A stretch of 64,000 nt of DNA, taken from assembly GCF_000143415.4 (NCBI RefSeq), contig NW_003314274.1:545878-609877 (forward strand). Direction: 5' to 3'. Origin of the DNA: Selaginella moellendorffii (lineage: Eukaryota; Streptophyta; Lycopodiopsida; Selaginellales; Selaginellaceae). Position numbers and translations under genes: made by a program. The notes under the pieces are model-generated. The model saw only the letters and a list, made by a program, of their open reading frames with translations, made no database searches and was not told the DNA's origin. Positions 1-10,804 of the stretch are shown here, piece by piece. The stretch's first letter is position 1. Each line of letters opens with the position of its first letter.

Positions 1-3000
1 TGTCTGGTTTAACATTTTAAAACATACATAAATAAATCTATCTAGCTTGCTACCACGTTTTGTTTTATTTGAGAAAACTCTGGAATTTCAACATTTTGGG
101 AGGTCATCCTACTCTAACCCTAAGATATTAAACCCCCCGAGTATCCTAATACCCTTAACCAATTGGAATAAAATGTGCACTTTTATTTAAAAATCCTTTC
201 CCTTTATATTTAATTTTATATATATCATCTTTCAAATTATTCTTTTTTGTTGCATATAATCCACCATACTTCTTTTGTAAGTTTACACCCTCATGAATGA
301 AAGCTTATAACCATCACTCTCCTAAGACCCGTGCTCTCTTGCCATAGCAAGGATCCCAGCTCTGCTGGGAATGTATCTTGGTTGGCAAACTTACTATTTT
401 AAATGCATACAAGGTTAATTTGTCAAGAATTTACTACCATCTATATTCATTGTATCGTGCATTTGTTATATCATTATGATTTATTAGTTGGTGGAACTGA
501 AGATGGTTTGGAATATTTATCATCTGGATGTCAAGCCATAAGAGATAGCAATGAGTAGTTTATATTTAAAATTCTCTTTGTTGAGTGAAGTCTTCTATTC
601 TAGTCTTGTACTGTATTTTCTATTGTATCTACTATATACCATCTTTGCACAACAAAATTATGTTTAATTTTAATAATATAGTATTGAATCAATAAAATAC
701 TCTTTGTTCTGTAAAGGTTTTGTTCTATAGAACAATGAGTATGCTGAAATATTTTCAGGGAGATATATCATACCCAAGATAAATAGATCTTCATTTTTAA
801 TTGTTCAATGTTATAAATTTTGATTGTATGCAAGGTTAAATTTATCTTAATTTTGCAACTATTCATCTCCAGAGAAATGGAAAATAATGCAATTAGATAA
901 TGATGCGAATGTTTGGGAAGATAAGATCATATTTTAATCATCACAAAATTCGAAATTGAATTCTTCTATTGCCTTTATAAAAAAGTACAAAAACCTTAAC
1001 ACATTTACAAGATTGCTGCCATGATTTAAAATAAATTAAATGCTCATTAAAAAAAATTGTATACTAACAAAACATAATAGGTTAATTTTGGGAAATTATA
1101 GTTTTGATTGCATATTGAGCTAAAGTGTTTTTATCTGAACTGTAATAATACCTTTAACATTAATTTTTACTTAACTGTAATATTGCCTCTAAATTGCATA
1201 GTTTACTAAAAAATAATAAAATTTCTATTATATATATGTTTTTACATTTAAAAATATACTTAAAGTAGATATAATGTTCATCTTAACAAAAAACTGTAAT
1301 AATGCTTTATGATAAAGCTATGGACTCCAAAAAAAAAAAAATTACTATTAACTTATTCAACACTACTCACTAATAAGCAATTATATAAAGGTGAACACGA
1401 TCACATATTAATATAGCTTATAAAATTATTATTGTTTTAAACATAAACATGGATCTAACACATTACTATGAAAATATTAATATTCATATGTATTATGTAT
1501 TATATAAGAAAAATTTAGGAATTCACTATTTCAATTTATATTTCTAATTTAGAGAAAAATATTGTAGTATTAAGTTTGCCATTTGTGAGTAAAGTGCTAC
1601 CATTGCTTTTTATTCTTTACTTTATTTTATTAAAACATAAATTTTTTATCCTTGAATTTTAAACAACTTTAAAAAATTATATAATTAGATATCATACTAA
1701 TATATAATAAAACTTTAATAACATTTATTCGATGATTGAAATAATATAAAATGTATTATTGTTTTATAACACAAATGTAGCATCTACTTATCAAAACATT
1801 TATAAAAATAATATTTACTCTTATAATTTATATTAATTTTAAAATGAATGTTGTAGAAAACTCTACTCTTGTTGACTAAATATGATTTTTAAAATTATTT
1901 ACAATTATAAAAATCCTCCATAACTAATGACATTTTTTTCATTTTCTTTAAGTATATTCATGTTTTGGATATTTACCTCATCAACACTTTCTCTGTATAG
2001 AAAACATAAATTAGTTTCTAATATAATTACTAATTTATATTTCATAACAATAACACTCTTTTATTTTATTACTTGCTTCAAATACTCCACTATCTGGTTT
2101 TAAACTAAAATATATATAGTCTAAATATTTTTTTTATTAACATTCAAATCCACCTTTCAGTTTTTTTTTAATATATTTGTCATCTTGTAAAACCCATCTA
2201 TAACACTTAATTTTTTTTGCCACTATTTACATCTCTTGGAGTTATAAAATAAAAATTCTAAATAACACACCTTGTTCAAAAGTCCTAAATACAAACTTTT
2301 AGGAGTATCATATAATTTCGTTTGAGAAAAATATTTTTATATATATATTTGAAGAAGGTGGGAATATATTTATATTATAAGTGGACTTAGCATATATAAC
2401 AAAAGCATGTAATTGTTTTTATAGATATTGAAGTAAAATATAAGATTAAAATAAATAATTAGATTATAATAGTTTGGAAATAAAAATAAAATTATTATGA
2501 TGAAATTTTTTGAAGGATTTCCTTCATAGTGGGTTTAGTTTGTTTATTTTTTGTAAAGAAGCTGTATTTGATTTTTTCTAGGATTGAATTGTTGTTAATG
2601 AAAGTATACCACTATTGATTACAATTAGTTACACAATACTACCAGTAAATCAATCTAGTAGGAAATGTTAGCAATTAACATAAAAAATAACATTATTATA
2701 TTCATAATAAGATTTAATTTTTTAAATATTGTTTAAAAAATTTATTTTATCCACTCTACTTCATCATTCTCTTGTATTTTAAATTAGATTTTTCAAACCT
2801 AGATTTTATTGTACATAAAACTAAAAATTATATAATTAGATCTAAAATAATACTATATACATGAATAATTAAAATATATTTTATATTGCAAGAACCACTG
2901 CTTCTGTCTAACTGTAAGAAATTTTTGTATTTATTAAATACTATATAATACCATTATCTACATAAAATATAAAAACTTTTTTTAAATAAAATTATTAAAA

Positions 3001-3175
3001 AAGAAACATATTTTCAGCTGGGATTTATATCAGTTGTAAGATCGATGTTGTAGAAAATGCTAATCTTTAAGACTAAAATTGGTTTAGAAAATTATTCATA
3101 CTAAAATATAATGATATTTAATTATATCTTCCTTCGGTTGGAGCTTCACTTTCTTCAACTTCTTTGATTCCTCTT
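1..3175. other. AT-rich intergenic desert
   Basis: More than 3 kb of very AT-rich sequence with many homopolymer A/T runs and no reading frame that looks coding on either strand. I saw no tRNA, no terminal repeats and no recognisable transposon protein. It is probably decayed repeat DNA, but nothing in it can be assigned to a family by eye. Confidence 0.6.
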
Positions 3176-4110
3176 AGAGGTGGTTATGGAGCTGGGAGGC
3201 AATGCTCCATGCTTAGTGGAAGTTCTCATTCCAGACTTGGAAGGTACAATCGCTAGGTTGGTCCATGAGGGATTCTATCAGAGTGGCCAGTTGTGCATTC
3301 ACATGCAGCGTCTTTAGGTGAAAGGTGAGGTATTCGACACTTGTCTTTAAATTCTATTATATTCTTTGTTCACAAATCGAGCTTTGATCTAACGTATTTG
3401 GTGCTGGTTGTGTAGGTGAACGATGCATTGATCGCTGCTGTTAAGAAACTCAAAGGTGGAGATCACCAAGATGACACGTCAATTGGGCCCATGATATCCG
3501 AGTCATCAGCAGCTATAGTGGAGAAGAGCGTGAACGAGGCAGTGAAGGCAGGCACCAAACTTCTAGTTGGTGGTAAGCAAAGGGAGCTTTCATGGAGCCA
3601 ATGATCCTGGAAGATGCTCCCTTTGACACGGACAGAAGGAAGGAAGAGATTTTCGGTCCTGTGATCCTTCTCTACTCATACAAGTCAGCTCTCAAAGTTT
3701 CTTAGCCACTGAAGTTCTTCTTTACTTCCTTTGTTTTTCTCTAAACTTAAACGGTGGTGACGCAGTGATTTCAAGGAAGCCGTGATGGAAGCTAACAACA
3801 CGCATTACAGTCTCCAAGCCGGCGTCTTTACGTGTGATCTAAACAAGGCCTTCTATGCATTTCAGCATATAGAGGTAGCTTTGCATTTGAGATATAGAAA
3901 GTATTGATCAACTGTTTGATAATTATTTGATCCTCACAGGCTGGAGGAGTTTGCCTCAACGATTCGCCAAGCATGTGCGTTGATAGCCAGCCATATGGTG
4001 GGATCAAAGACTCTGGAATCCAACGAGAGGGTGTCAAGTACGCGATGGACAACATGCTCGAAACCAAAGTTTTAGTCATGTGCAATGTAGGCAACGCGTC
4101 TTACTTTTGA
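3176..4110 (+). pseudogene. Aldehyde dehydrogenase (ALDH21-like) 3' fragment, frameshifted
   Basis: C-terminal half of an NAD(P)-dependent aldehyde dehydrogenase, an enzyme class that oxidises aldehydes to acids. Visible pieces in order are the ELGGNAP motif and the catalytic-cysteine block (SGQLCIHMQR) at about 3180-3315, then after an intron the GPMIS block at 3417-3570. Next come the MEPMILEDAP and EEIFGPV block (about 3590-3685), and exons ending in the SQPYGGIKDSGIQREG block (about 3765-4110, stop TGA). A single-base frameshift lies at about 3570-3585: the GG-K block and the MEPMIL block are in different frames with no intron between them. The N-terminal half, including the cofactor-binding part, is absent; the DNA upstream is AT-rich desert. 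Introns are retained, so this is a genomic fragment rather than a retrocopy. The assignment to ALDH21 rests on remembered similarity to the moss/Selaginella class; a related ALDH family is possible. Confidence 0.7.
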
Positions 4111-4220
4111 TCAAGCTCGAGCTCGAGCTTTCGAGAAGAGTAAATACAGTCTATCCACAAATCATTGCCGAGTTGTCCTCGTTTGCTCGCTCACTCTCTA
4201 GCACCATCAACCTTTTACCT

Positions 4221-4798
4221 TTAGGATGGAGAATGCTTGTCTATAAACTCCTGGGAGAAGGTCCATAGCTTGTGAGCGAGCTCGGGATCTCTGCCATAAG
4301 CGCTACAGTTGGATTTGTTGGAATCCACGAAGTATTGCCCAGTGACGTCCTTGAGGCTTGGATGTAAAGCCACGTATCACGTTGTAGCAGCGCCCTGAGA
4401 GATCGATCACATATTAGTCACAAAAAACTTCCAGATTATTGGGAGAATTCTTCTTACCTATGGCACATTTTTCCAAAGGAAGCTGGAGAAGAACTTAAGA
4501 ACCCCTGCATGAAGATCAAAGTTCCATAAGTAACCAAAAACAATGACAAGGCAAAGAGACAAACTCATTATGTAGAATGTGTACCGCATCAAAGGTGTCA
4601 TTATAAACCCTGGATGAACAGCGTTGGCTGTGATGTCAACTCCTTCGGCTTAATCAGTGAAAGAGAAAGCATTGACGAAAGAGAAAGGCGGGAGAGATTT
4701 CAAAGCATTAGACGAATACCTTGAATCTCATTGCCAGTTCTTTGGCGTGGAAGATGTTTGCGAGCTTGGATTGACTGTATGCTCTAGTGTCGGAGTAC
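4221..4798 (-). pseudogene. Short-chain dehydrogenase/reductase (TIC32/retinol dehydrogenase-like), 3' half only
   Basis: The 3' exons of a plant SDR of the TIC32/WWOX-like group (NADP-dependent oxidoreductases with a Rossmann fold). Reading from high to low coordinates, the exon at about 4730-4798 carries the catalytic YxxxK motif as AYSQSKLANIFHAKEL. The next exon (about 4530-4655) gives GVDITANAVHPGFI, and the last (about 4221-4395) gives VALHPSLKDVTGQYF and a C-terminal end with a TAA stop. The cofactor-binding N-terminal half (TGxxxGIG) is missing. Immediately 5' lies a fragment of an unrelated gene (FGAM synthase). The surviving exons are largely open, so the truncation may be fairly recent. 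Confidence 0.7.
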
Positions 4799-4854
4799 CT
4801 TTTGGAAGAAAAAAGGAAGAATGTAAGCTCACGAGAAAAGAGAACTGTTTGGTG

Positions 4855-5020
4855 TACTAATGACGAGATTCCCAGGTGCCTTGACAGTTTCACCACCTGC
4901 TTGAGCAGCCATTGACAAGCTGTCCTTTCCACCTTCTATTGCGACCTCAAGCTCGATCATAGTGTCGCGAAGAGCAACAGCAGCATTGTACATATGTGCT
5001 CCTTCGGAATCAAGCTCAAC
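4855..5020 (-). pseudogene. FGAM synthase (PurL-type) exon fragment
   Basis: One exon-sized piece of phosphoribosylformylglycinamidine synthase, the ATP-dependent amidotransferase of purine synthesis. It carries the conserved AIEGGKDSLSMAA block (normally AIDGGKDSLSMAA) followed by VKAPGNLVIS. The piece begins after a plausible intron acceptor (cag at 5021-5023 on the minus strand) and breaks off at about 4855, where SDR sequence begins. The rest of this roughly 1300-residue protein is absent from the window. The substitution of the conserved Asp (IDGGKD to IEGGKD) suggests relaxed constraint. It is probably captured or translocated genomic DNA, because an intron boundary is retained. Confidence 0.7.
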
Positions 5021-5961
5021 CTGCAAAGTCAAACATATCATAAGGTGAAATATCCTTGACAAAAAAAAAAGTTCTGGCTGAGCTGCAGGATGCTCATCAA
5101 TGCTCTGGTATCAATTTATATTCCAGCAGAGCTGGAGTCTCTGCTATAATAGTACTGCAAGATAGGAATAAAGCGGGTAGGTAGAGAACAAAAATAAGTG
5201 CCCATTCCATAGCCAGGAAAAAAAGCTATTTTGATTCACTAAGATCAAGGTACAGTTCAGTATAGTACTTTTTTCTTTTATAATTACAAAAATTTTTAAA
5301 CTCTTACAGATTTGAAAACTCATGGCCTCTGTTGTGGCAAGAAACTGTGCTGTTGGGATCCAAGGCAGTCCTCCTACAAACACCAGATAAAGTAATAATA
5401 GCACTAATAATAAATATTCACCTATAGCCAGCAAAGAAGTAATGGACGACAATGAAGATTTGAAGCTTGGCAAGCTCGTCGGACCCATATCTCGTTACCC
5501 ATTATACTTTTAGCATTGACCATTGAGCGTCATATACCAAAAGAAGGAAAACAAGAAGAAAAAGAAGGGCAGAACATCGTGAAGAAGAAGAAAAAGCAAA
5601 AATCTTAAGAAACAGAACAAAGTGAAAGCTTGGAAATGGAATAGAAAATGCGGCCTACAGACATATGTCCTTTCAGAACCTTTCTTTAGTTGGCTGAATT
5701 TTCCTATTTCTTGTGCAGAGGTTCAACTTTGTCAAACTATGAGCGCTAGCTTCCCTGGATTTGGATGATGTCAAAGGATTTCTTAAGCATGGAAACACTC
5801 ATTAGAGGCAGCAGACACGGTTTGTGACGGCTTAACCTGGACTATAAGAGCCTTGTATCAGTGACCCACTTCATCACGGAACGACTCTCATCTTCAGATC
5901 ATCGATTACTGCCAAGAAAATTCGAGGAGGAAGAAGACATGCCAACCTGCAATACCTGAGG
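5021..5961. other. Intergenic stretch between gene fragments
   Basis: No recognisable gene. It holds a purine-rich tract (about 5535-5640, AAGAAGAAG-like) and a minus-strand open stretch at 5144-5488 with no recognisable domain. Confidence 0.4.
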
Positions 5962-6560
5962 ATGGGAAGTTGGAGAGGGAACATTTTGGTTTTGCTTCTG
6001 CTGTCTCTGAGCTAGTGTTTTGGATCATGATGAGAGTGGAGGATACAAGAATGGCTACCACAGTTACTCGAGATCCTGTCCTCAAGCCAAGAGAATCATC
6101 AGGGACACTCTGAGCAAGCACACCGATTGGGACAGGACGATACCAGCAGGAGTTCTTCGCTTGCACTTCCACGACTGTTTCATCGACAGGAGTAGCTTTG
6201 CAAGATTTAAATTCTTGTCTTCTAACTTTGCTGTTCTTCAGGACTGTGATGGATCGGTTCTTCTCGACTGATGGAAGTAAAGTGTAAAAGTTGTCCCTTC
6301 CAAGCCTCATGTCTGCCAAGAGCTTCATTTTTGTCCTGGTGTTGTCTCCTGCGCTGACACTCTTGCCATAGCTGCCAGAGATTCAACCGTCATGGTAAGT
6401 TTAGCATCTTTTATCAAGTTCTAAGATGGAGAGAAAAGTATTACCAAGTCCCAACTGGATGCTACGACGGAAGAGTTTCCATCCAGGAAAACAGCAACAC
6501 CTTACAATCTCCGTTTGGGGATGCATCAGCTCTCATTAAAAACACTGGATATTTCAATTG
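5962..6560 (+). pseudogene. Class III peroxidase, degraded
   Basis: Remnant of a secreted haem peroxidase (plant class III, apoplastic H2O2-dependent oxidations). An ATG at 5962 starts a hydrophobic signal-peptide-like stretch that hits a stop (TAG) after 17 codons. The mature region resumes in another frame with YSRSCPQA and the distal-His block RLHFHDCF (about 6060-6185). It continues with DCDGSVLLD after a degenerate first intron (about 6240-6270), then PGVVSCADTLAIAARD (about 6335-6390) and a VPTG-DGRVS block (about 6445-6485). The proximal-His helix and C-terminus are missing. At least one stop, several frame changes and a lost splice donor make it non-functional. Confidence 0.8.
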
Positions 6561-6666
6561 GCTCCAAAACTGTAAAACAGTTGTAAATCACAAAATTTGT
6601 GAACAAGCCAGTTCTCGCCTCTATAGGATGATCCTTTTGACAGCAGAATAGTACGCAATAGCCAAC

Positions 6667-7142
6667 TCAATCCAGGGCACTGGAATTTGAAGACATTGCA
6701 GCCAATTCTTGGAGATCTTCCCCATCTACAAGAACAAACAATGGAGGCTGAAGTGGAATCCAGTGAAGTTTACCTTCCATGTACCAACTTATAGCATGGC
6801 AGGAGCGTCCCGCAGCCAAGTCGTGGTGTAGGCGTACTTCATCATGAGATTGAGCAGTGGCCGCTCCATCACCTGCTCTTGATTCGACACAAACACATCC
6901 AGCCGAAACCAGAGTCACTCGTGGGACTCGATGTCTGTGACACAGGAACGCCACCTGTTTACTCCTCCCATTTTCTCCTTGGCCTCGTTCTGGATGAAGG
7001 CCCGGTCCTCGAGGATGGCAGCATCCATGCTCTTTTTGCAGCGATGCTCCTCTCGCCCCATGTTTGCCCCAATCTGCCCGATCGCCCTAAAAAATTTCAC
7101 TTGATTTGGAGCGTCATTAAAATCACATTGAAGCGTTGCCAC
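6667..7142 (-). pseudogene. Unrecognised coding remnant
   Basis: From an ATG at 7142 the minus strand is open for 75 codons (to 6915). If the in-frame TGA is ignored, the same frame continues to about 6790 with coding-like composition. I do not recognise the protein: the visible part is charged, with Cys and Trp residues, and has no known motif. A second overlapping frame is open from 6954 to 6667. It sits among other gene fragments, so a broken gene is the most likely reading, but a chance open frame cannot be excluded. Confidence 0.3.
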
Positions 7143-7286
7143 CCCTTTGGCACTTGATCTATGCCATTTATTTCAAGTTTTTGAATTTGAACCGTTAGAT
7201 TATAAGTATATTCAGAAATAATATTCTAAAAATGGAATAAAAGACGCCGGATGCCATATGCCAATAGCACGTTTAAATAAGGGAGT

Positions 7287-8003
7287 ATGATGATAACTCC
7301 TGGAAGGGACGGCTTTTGTAGCGCCAAAGTTGCCCTAGAAGCTATGCCGGCAGTGGTCACGCAGTGGGAGAATCTGTGGGAGCTGAGCAGGAGGCTCCTG
7401 CAACCTCCGCCCAGTCGCGCCTATGCATCCACCCTGGGCGATCTGCAGGATGCTTCCGCCCTGCTGCTGTTCATGGACCAGACATGCGACTTCCGGGAGG
7501 AGCAGGTTCTGGGCGCAGTGATTGGCCTCCTCTACACCACCGAGCTCTTCTCCGCCTCGCCCCAGGCCAAGTCCGATTGCGCGTGCCACCTCTCGGCCTC
7601 CGGAGTGCAGGTCTTCCAGCTCGACTGCTTCGTTGCATACGGTGAGCATCTGCTCGCCAACGGGTTCCAGAGCACCGGAGGAGGAGACAGGGACAACATG
7701 ACGGAGGGGATTGAGGACGCCTGGCGGGACTTTTGCACGGCGAGGGGCGTTCAGGGTGAGCCGAGCTGACGACGGTCATTTTTGAGTTGACGTGTGTGTA
7801 TTTTATTTGATTCAGTGGTGCGCAGCGAAGTCGAGGACAAGTATCCTGTTTTCCCAGCTGAGGATGAGGCGGAACTGTTTTCAAGCCCATTTCGCAGAAA
7901 AAGGAGCAAGAAGAAGAAGAAGAAGACTAAGAAGCGTAAGCTTGTGGTGTCAACTTTAGTGCTCAGTTTTGTTGGTTTCTTTTTCCCAGGTGAAAGCGAT
8001 GCT

Positions 8004-8034
<31 letters not shown>

Positions 8035-9181
8035 GCAGCGGCAGCAGCAGCATGAAGCCTAGAGGTAAGTTCTTGTTTCGTTTGTTACTTCAAACACTTG
8101 TTGCACTGATTATTTGGCTTTCCAGCTCCTACCTGGCCGCTTGGATTCTCTGGTGACAGCGTTCCCACGTTTTTCGAGCTTGCTCATCGGATTCTTCACT
8201 CTAAGTTTTTCCTGAGCCTACCTCTGGAGAACTTGGTACGTTGTTTTTGTGAGATGTTTGTGACAACCAAGCCTTGCCTGATCCTCTCATCTTGTTCAGG
8301 GCCACAACTACCAGCGCTTCTGCAAAGAAACCAAGGATCCGGATGGCTGGGTCAAGGCCTACGCGGAGATGGCTCGCACGGAGCCGGTTCTACCGGTTGA
8401 TTCGTTTCGTAGCCCGGAAGAGAGTAGTTATCCCCTCCTCCGTTCGCAGCTCAGGAAGCTCTTGGAAGGGTTGAGGTCCCACGGCCGAGGTACGCTGCTC
8501 CGAGCTCTTTTCACCTCGAGGCCCCCCTTGTCAATGCTTCCACACATCCATGCAATGGTGGATTGCACCGTCCATGCAAGGCTCTGGCTCTTGGGCATTG
8601 ATCACACCATCTACATGGAGTCTGAGCTAAGTTGTCTGTGTTTTTCTTATCTTTCTTATTTTTTTGGTGTGGATTTTGAGCATTTTATTGCTTCTGATAA
8701 TCAGACGCTGATCTGGGTTGTCGAGGCGCCGCAAAGGAGCAGCAGGAGGTGTATACTTCCATCTATCTGCAGGAGCGAGTGCCTTCATGCGTGGAGTTGC
8801 TGCAGCGTCTACAGTGTCATTCTTGTCTTTGTGGCAGCTGGGGCGGGTAAGCTTTTGATAACTGCTTTTCGGTTTTTCATTCATATGTATGCATGCAGAG
8901 TTTTGGAGGTGCTGGTTCTCACTCCACAGGATTATGATACCCTCGGAGCTCCGGACAACGAGATGTGGAGAGCAGTAAGGAAGCACATCCGCTACTCCAT
9001 GTTCTACGCTGAGGGGAAAAAGGTTGATCCAGAGCTTGTCCTCCCGGAGGTTGTTCGCAAATATCGGCCTTTTATTCATGTGGATCGTAAATGGGCTAGG
9101 CTCCATCCTTCCCTTGTACATGCCGAGCTGCTGCAAGTCCCACCCATGCCTCCTAACTCATCGGTTGTATTCCTAAGGTAG
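7287..9181 (+). CDS. Unrecognised spliced gene with Lys-rich and poly-Ser linker
   Basis: Seven exons join in one consistent frame: about 7287-7755, 7816-7935, 7990-8064, 8126-8235, 8300-8489, 8705-8846 and 8899-9181 (stop TAG), all with GT-AG borders. The N-terminal part is helical-looking. A middle linker has a basic run (RSKKKKKK-like) followed by about ten serines. The C-terminal part is rich in Trp/Tyr/Leu and ends in a conserved-looking block around PDNEMWRAVRKHI. I do not recognise any domain. The start is uncertain: ATG 7287 and ATG 7290 lie about 12 bp after a TTTAAATA box, which is too close for a normal leader, so ATG 7344 (residues MPAVVTQWE) may be the real start. The lysine run could act as a nuclear localisation signal (inference). 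Confidence 0.6.
8004..8052 (+). repeat. (AGC)n trinucleotide repeat encoding poly-Ser
   Basis: An imperfect AGC run interrupted by two GGC units lies inside exon 3 of the unrecognised gene at 7287-9181. It encodes about ten serines and then a Ser/Gly mix. It stays in frame and is a likely site of length polymorphism. Confidence 0.9.
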
Positions 9182-9239
9182 TCTAGCAATAATACTTTTT
9201 TCTAAGCTGATAAATATTCGCTCCAACAATCTTTTAGAT

Positions 9240-9810
9240 TTGTATGGCGATCAAAAACAAAATCACTCTTCCCGGCAAATGCTGCAAACTTCAGAGTCCA
9301 ACGTAGAACGCTACGACCAAGCTTGTACCTGTCTCCCTCATATGGGCAGGGCACGATTACGCCGACACGTATCCGGTGGAGAGTGGCCGCAGGGACCCAG
9401 GGAGAACAGAGGTGCTCCGCCGCCGAGCGATGGACCCGAGCCGGACCGATATGAGTGGATTCGGGCTCCCCACCCCATCTTGCAGCGGCAGCGCCGAGGA
9501 GAAGCAGCCGATCAATGGCAAGAGCGAGCTCCGGCGATGAAATCTCCTACTCCTCCCTCGCCGGCGGCCGCGGCATTCGGACGAGCTGAGCTGCTGCGAC
9601 GCCGGCGCCGATCGCGATTTGCTGCGTGCTGGAGCCGGCACCGCAGCCGGGAGCCCTGAATCAGAGAAAGAGATGGCGTGGCGGACAGTGGCATTTCCTG
9701 GTTCACGCAACGAGCGAATCGTCCAGGATATTCAATCGGTAAAATCCAGAATCCTGGCGCTCATGAGACGCGTCCTCGGCGCCTATGCAGACGCGCGCAT
9801 TGGTTCGCAG
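9240..9810 (+). other. GC-rich stretch with a possible orphan first exon
   Basis: GC-rich sequence open in several frames. The most exon-like piece is ATG 9673 to 9810, which ends in a good donor (CAG/GTAAGT) and encodes about 46 residues (MAWRTVAFPGSRNERI start). No downstream exon on the plus strand could be found, because the next sequence is a gene on the opposite strand. I recognise no domain. It may be a truncated gene start or a leader of the upstream gene. Confidence 0.3.
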
Positions 9811-9916
9811 GTAAGTGGTTTGCTCGTTTTCTTTGCAAGGAGCTTAGATGGTTTTTGGTGGAGCGGCTCTCTGTTTTATCTATATATGTTTTTATTTTTT
9901 ATTATCACATGTGATT

Positions 9917-10721
9917 TTAGACATTCGGACCATACCTGTTCTTGAGAACCACAGTGACGGGGATGACTATATCGTCCATGTATATGTCATGTAACCCTCT
10001 CTTGGACGTGTCAGCTAGCTCATTGGCGGAAGTAAGCTCAAACGGTGGCGTAATGGTTGAATCATCTTCCAGCACCACGACGAAGAAATGATCTACGGCC
10101 ACCTTCACTGCCAGGAGGTGGTCATTGACCAGGTGAGACTGGTTTGATGCCAATCCCCAGTCCCTGTGAAAATGAAACCAGATTACATATGACGACGCAA
10201 AAGAAAGGGAGTAGGGGGGGAAGAAAACTCACTTGGTATAAAGGTTAGTGCCAGGATTTGTGTTGTTTTTGTTCCTCCATGCCTGGAATGCACTCTTTGA
10301 CAAATGGATGTTACCATTGGTGGACACACCACCCTGGATCAGAGTTTGATAGTCCGGGTGTCGCACACCATATTTCATCATGCTAGATTTAAACAATGGA
10401 AGTAAAAATTAAAAATTTCTCAAATTCGAAAGCTCACCTATGTGGCAGCCGATTCACGTCAATGGCATCGTTGATCGTGGTCCGCTTGAGAGGAGCCTGA
10501 GGACCGTCATAGTGAGCCAGCGTCCCCACAAACTTGAGGATCCCGGGTTGTGGCGTGGACCGACGTGTTGGGTTGGCCAAGGGAAGTATTTCACTCACCA
10601 CGTAATCGGAGTGCTTTCCATGAACACTGGAGTTGTACATAGTCGCCTCCTCCTTCCCTACTTGGAAATGCGGCTGCTGCAACCCTAGAAACCGATGCGG
10701 AGGAGGCGATCCTCTTCTCAA
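9917..10721 (-). CDS. Unrecognised three-exon gene
   Basis: Three exons join in frame with GT-AG borders: 10438-10721, 10233-10382 and 9917-10163 (stop TAA). The product is about 226 residues. It starts MRRGSPPPH, has a block ending INDAIDVNRLPH, then a middle exon with GVRHPDYQ and a C-terminal exon with HLLAVKVAVDHFFVVVLEDD that looks like a pair of beta strands. No signal peptide or membrane span is apparent. I do not recognise the family. An alternative start is the inner ATG at residue 28 (MYNSSVHGK). Spliced coherence over three exons argues for a real gene, although expression cannot be judged. Confidence 0.55.
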
Positions 10722-10772
10722 ATTGTACAGCTTTTTATTCGCTGCACATGACCGTGCAGTTTGTTACGTTGC

Positions 10773-10804
10773 AACCCTAAACCCTAAACCCTAAACCTAA
10801 AACC
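10773..10804 (+). repeat. Short interstitial telomere-type array (CCCTAAA)n
   Basis: About four head-to-tail copies of the plant telomere unit (AACCCTAAACCCTAAACCC, continuing with one degenerate unit). They lie about 50 bp upstream of the start of the minus-strand gene at 9917-10721. It could be a telo-box promoter element of that gene or a scar of break repair. Confidence 0.85.

Noticed and set aside
5100-5125. Match to the initiator-Met tRNA primer-binding site (GCTCTGGTATCAA)
   Set aside because: It differs from the reverse complement of TGGTATCAGAGC at key positions and has no LTR beside it.
3100-7150. A Helitron or Pack-MULE with defined ends
   Set aside because: No CTRR end with hairpin and no long terminal inverted repeat could be recognised by eye; left as a hypothesis.
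7335-7890. Several minus-strand frames of 68-139 codons
   Set aside because: They lie opposite exon 1 of a spliced plus-strand gene whose exons join in phase. The minus frames lack splice logic.
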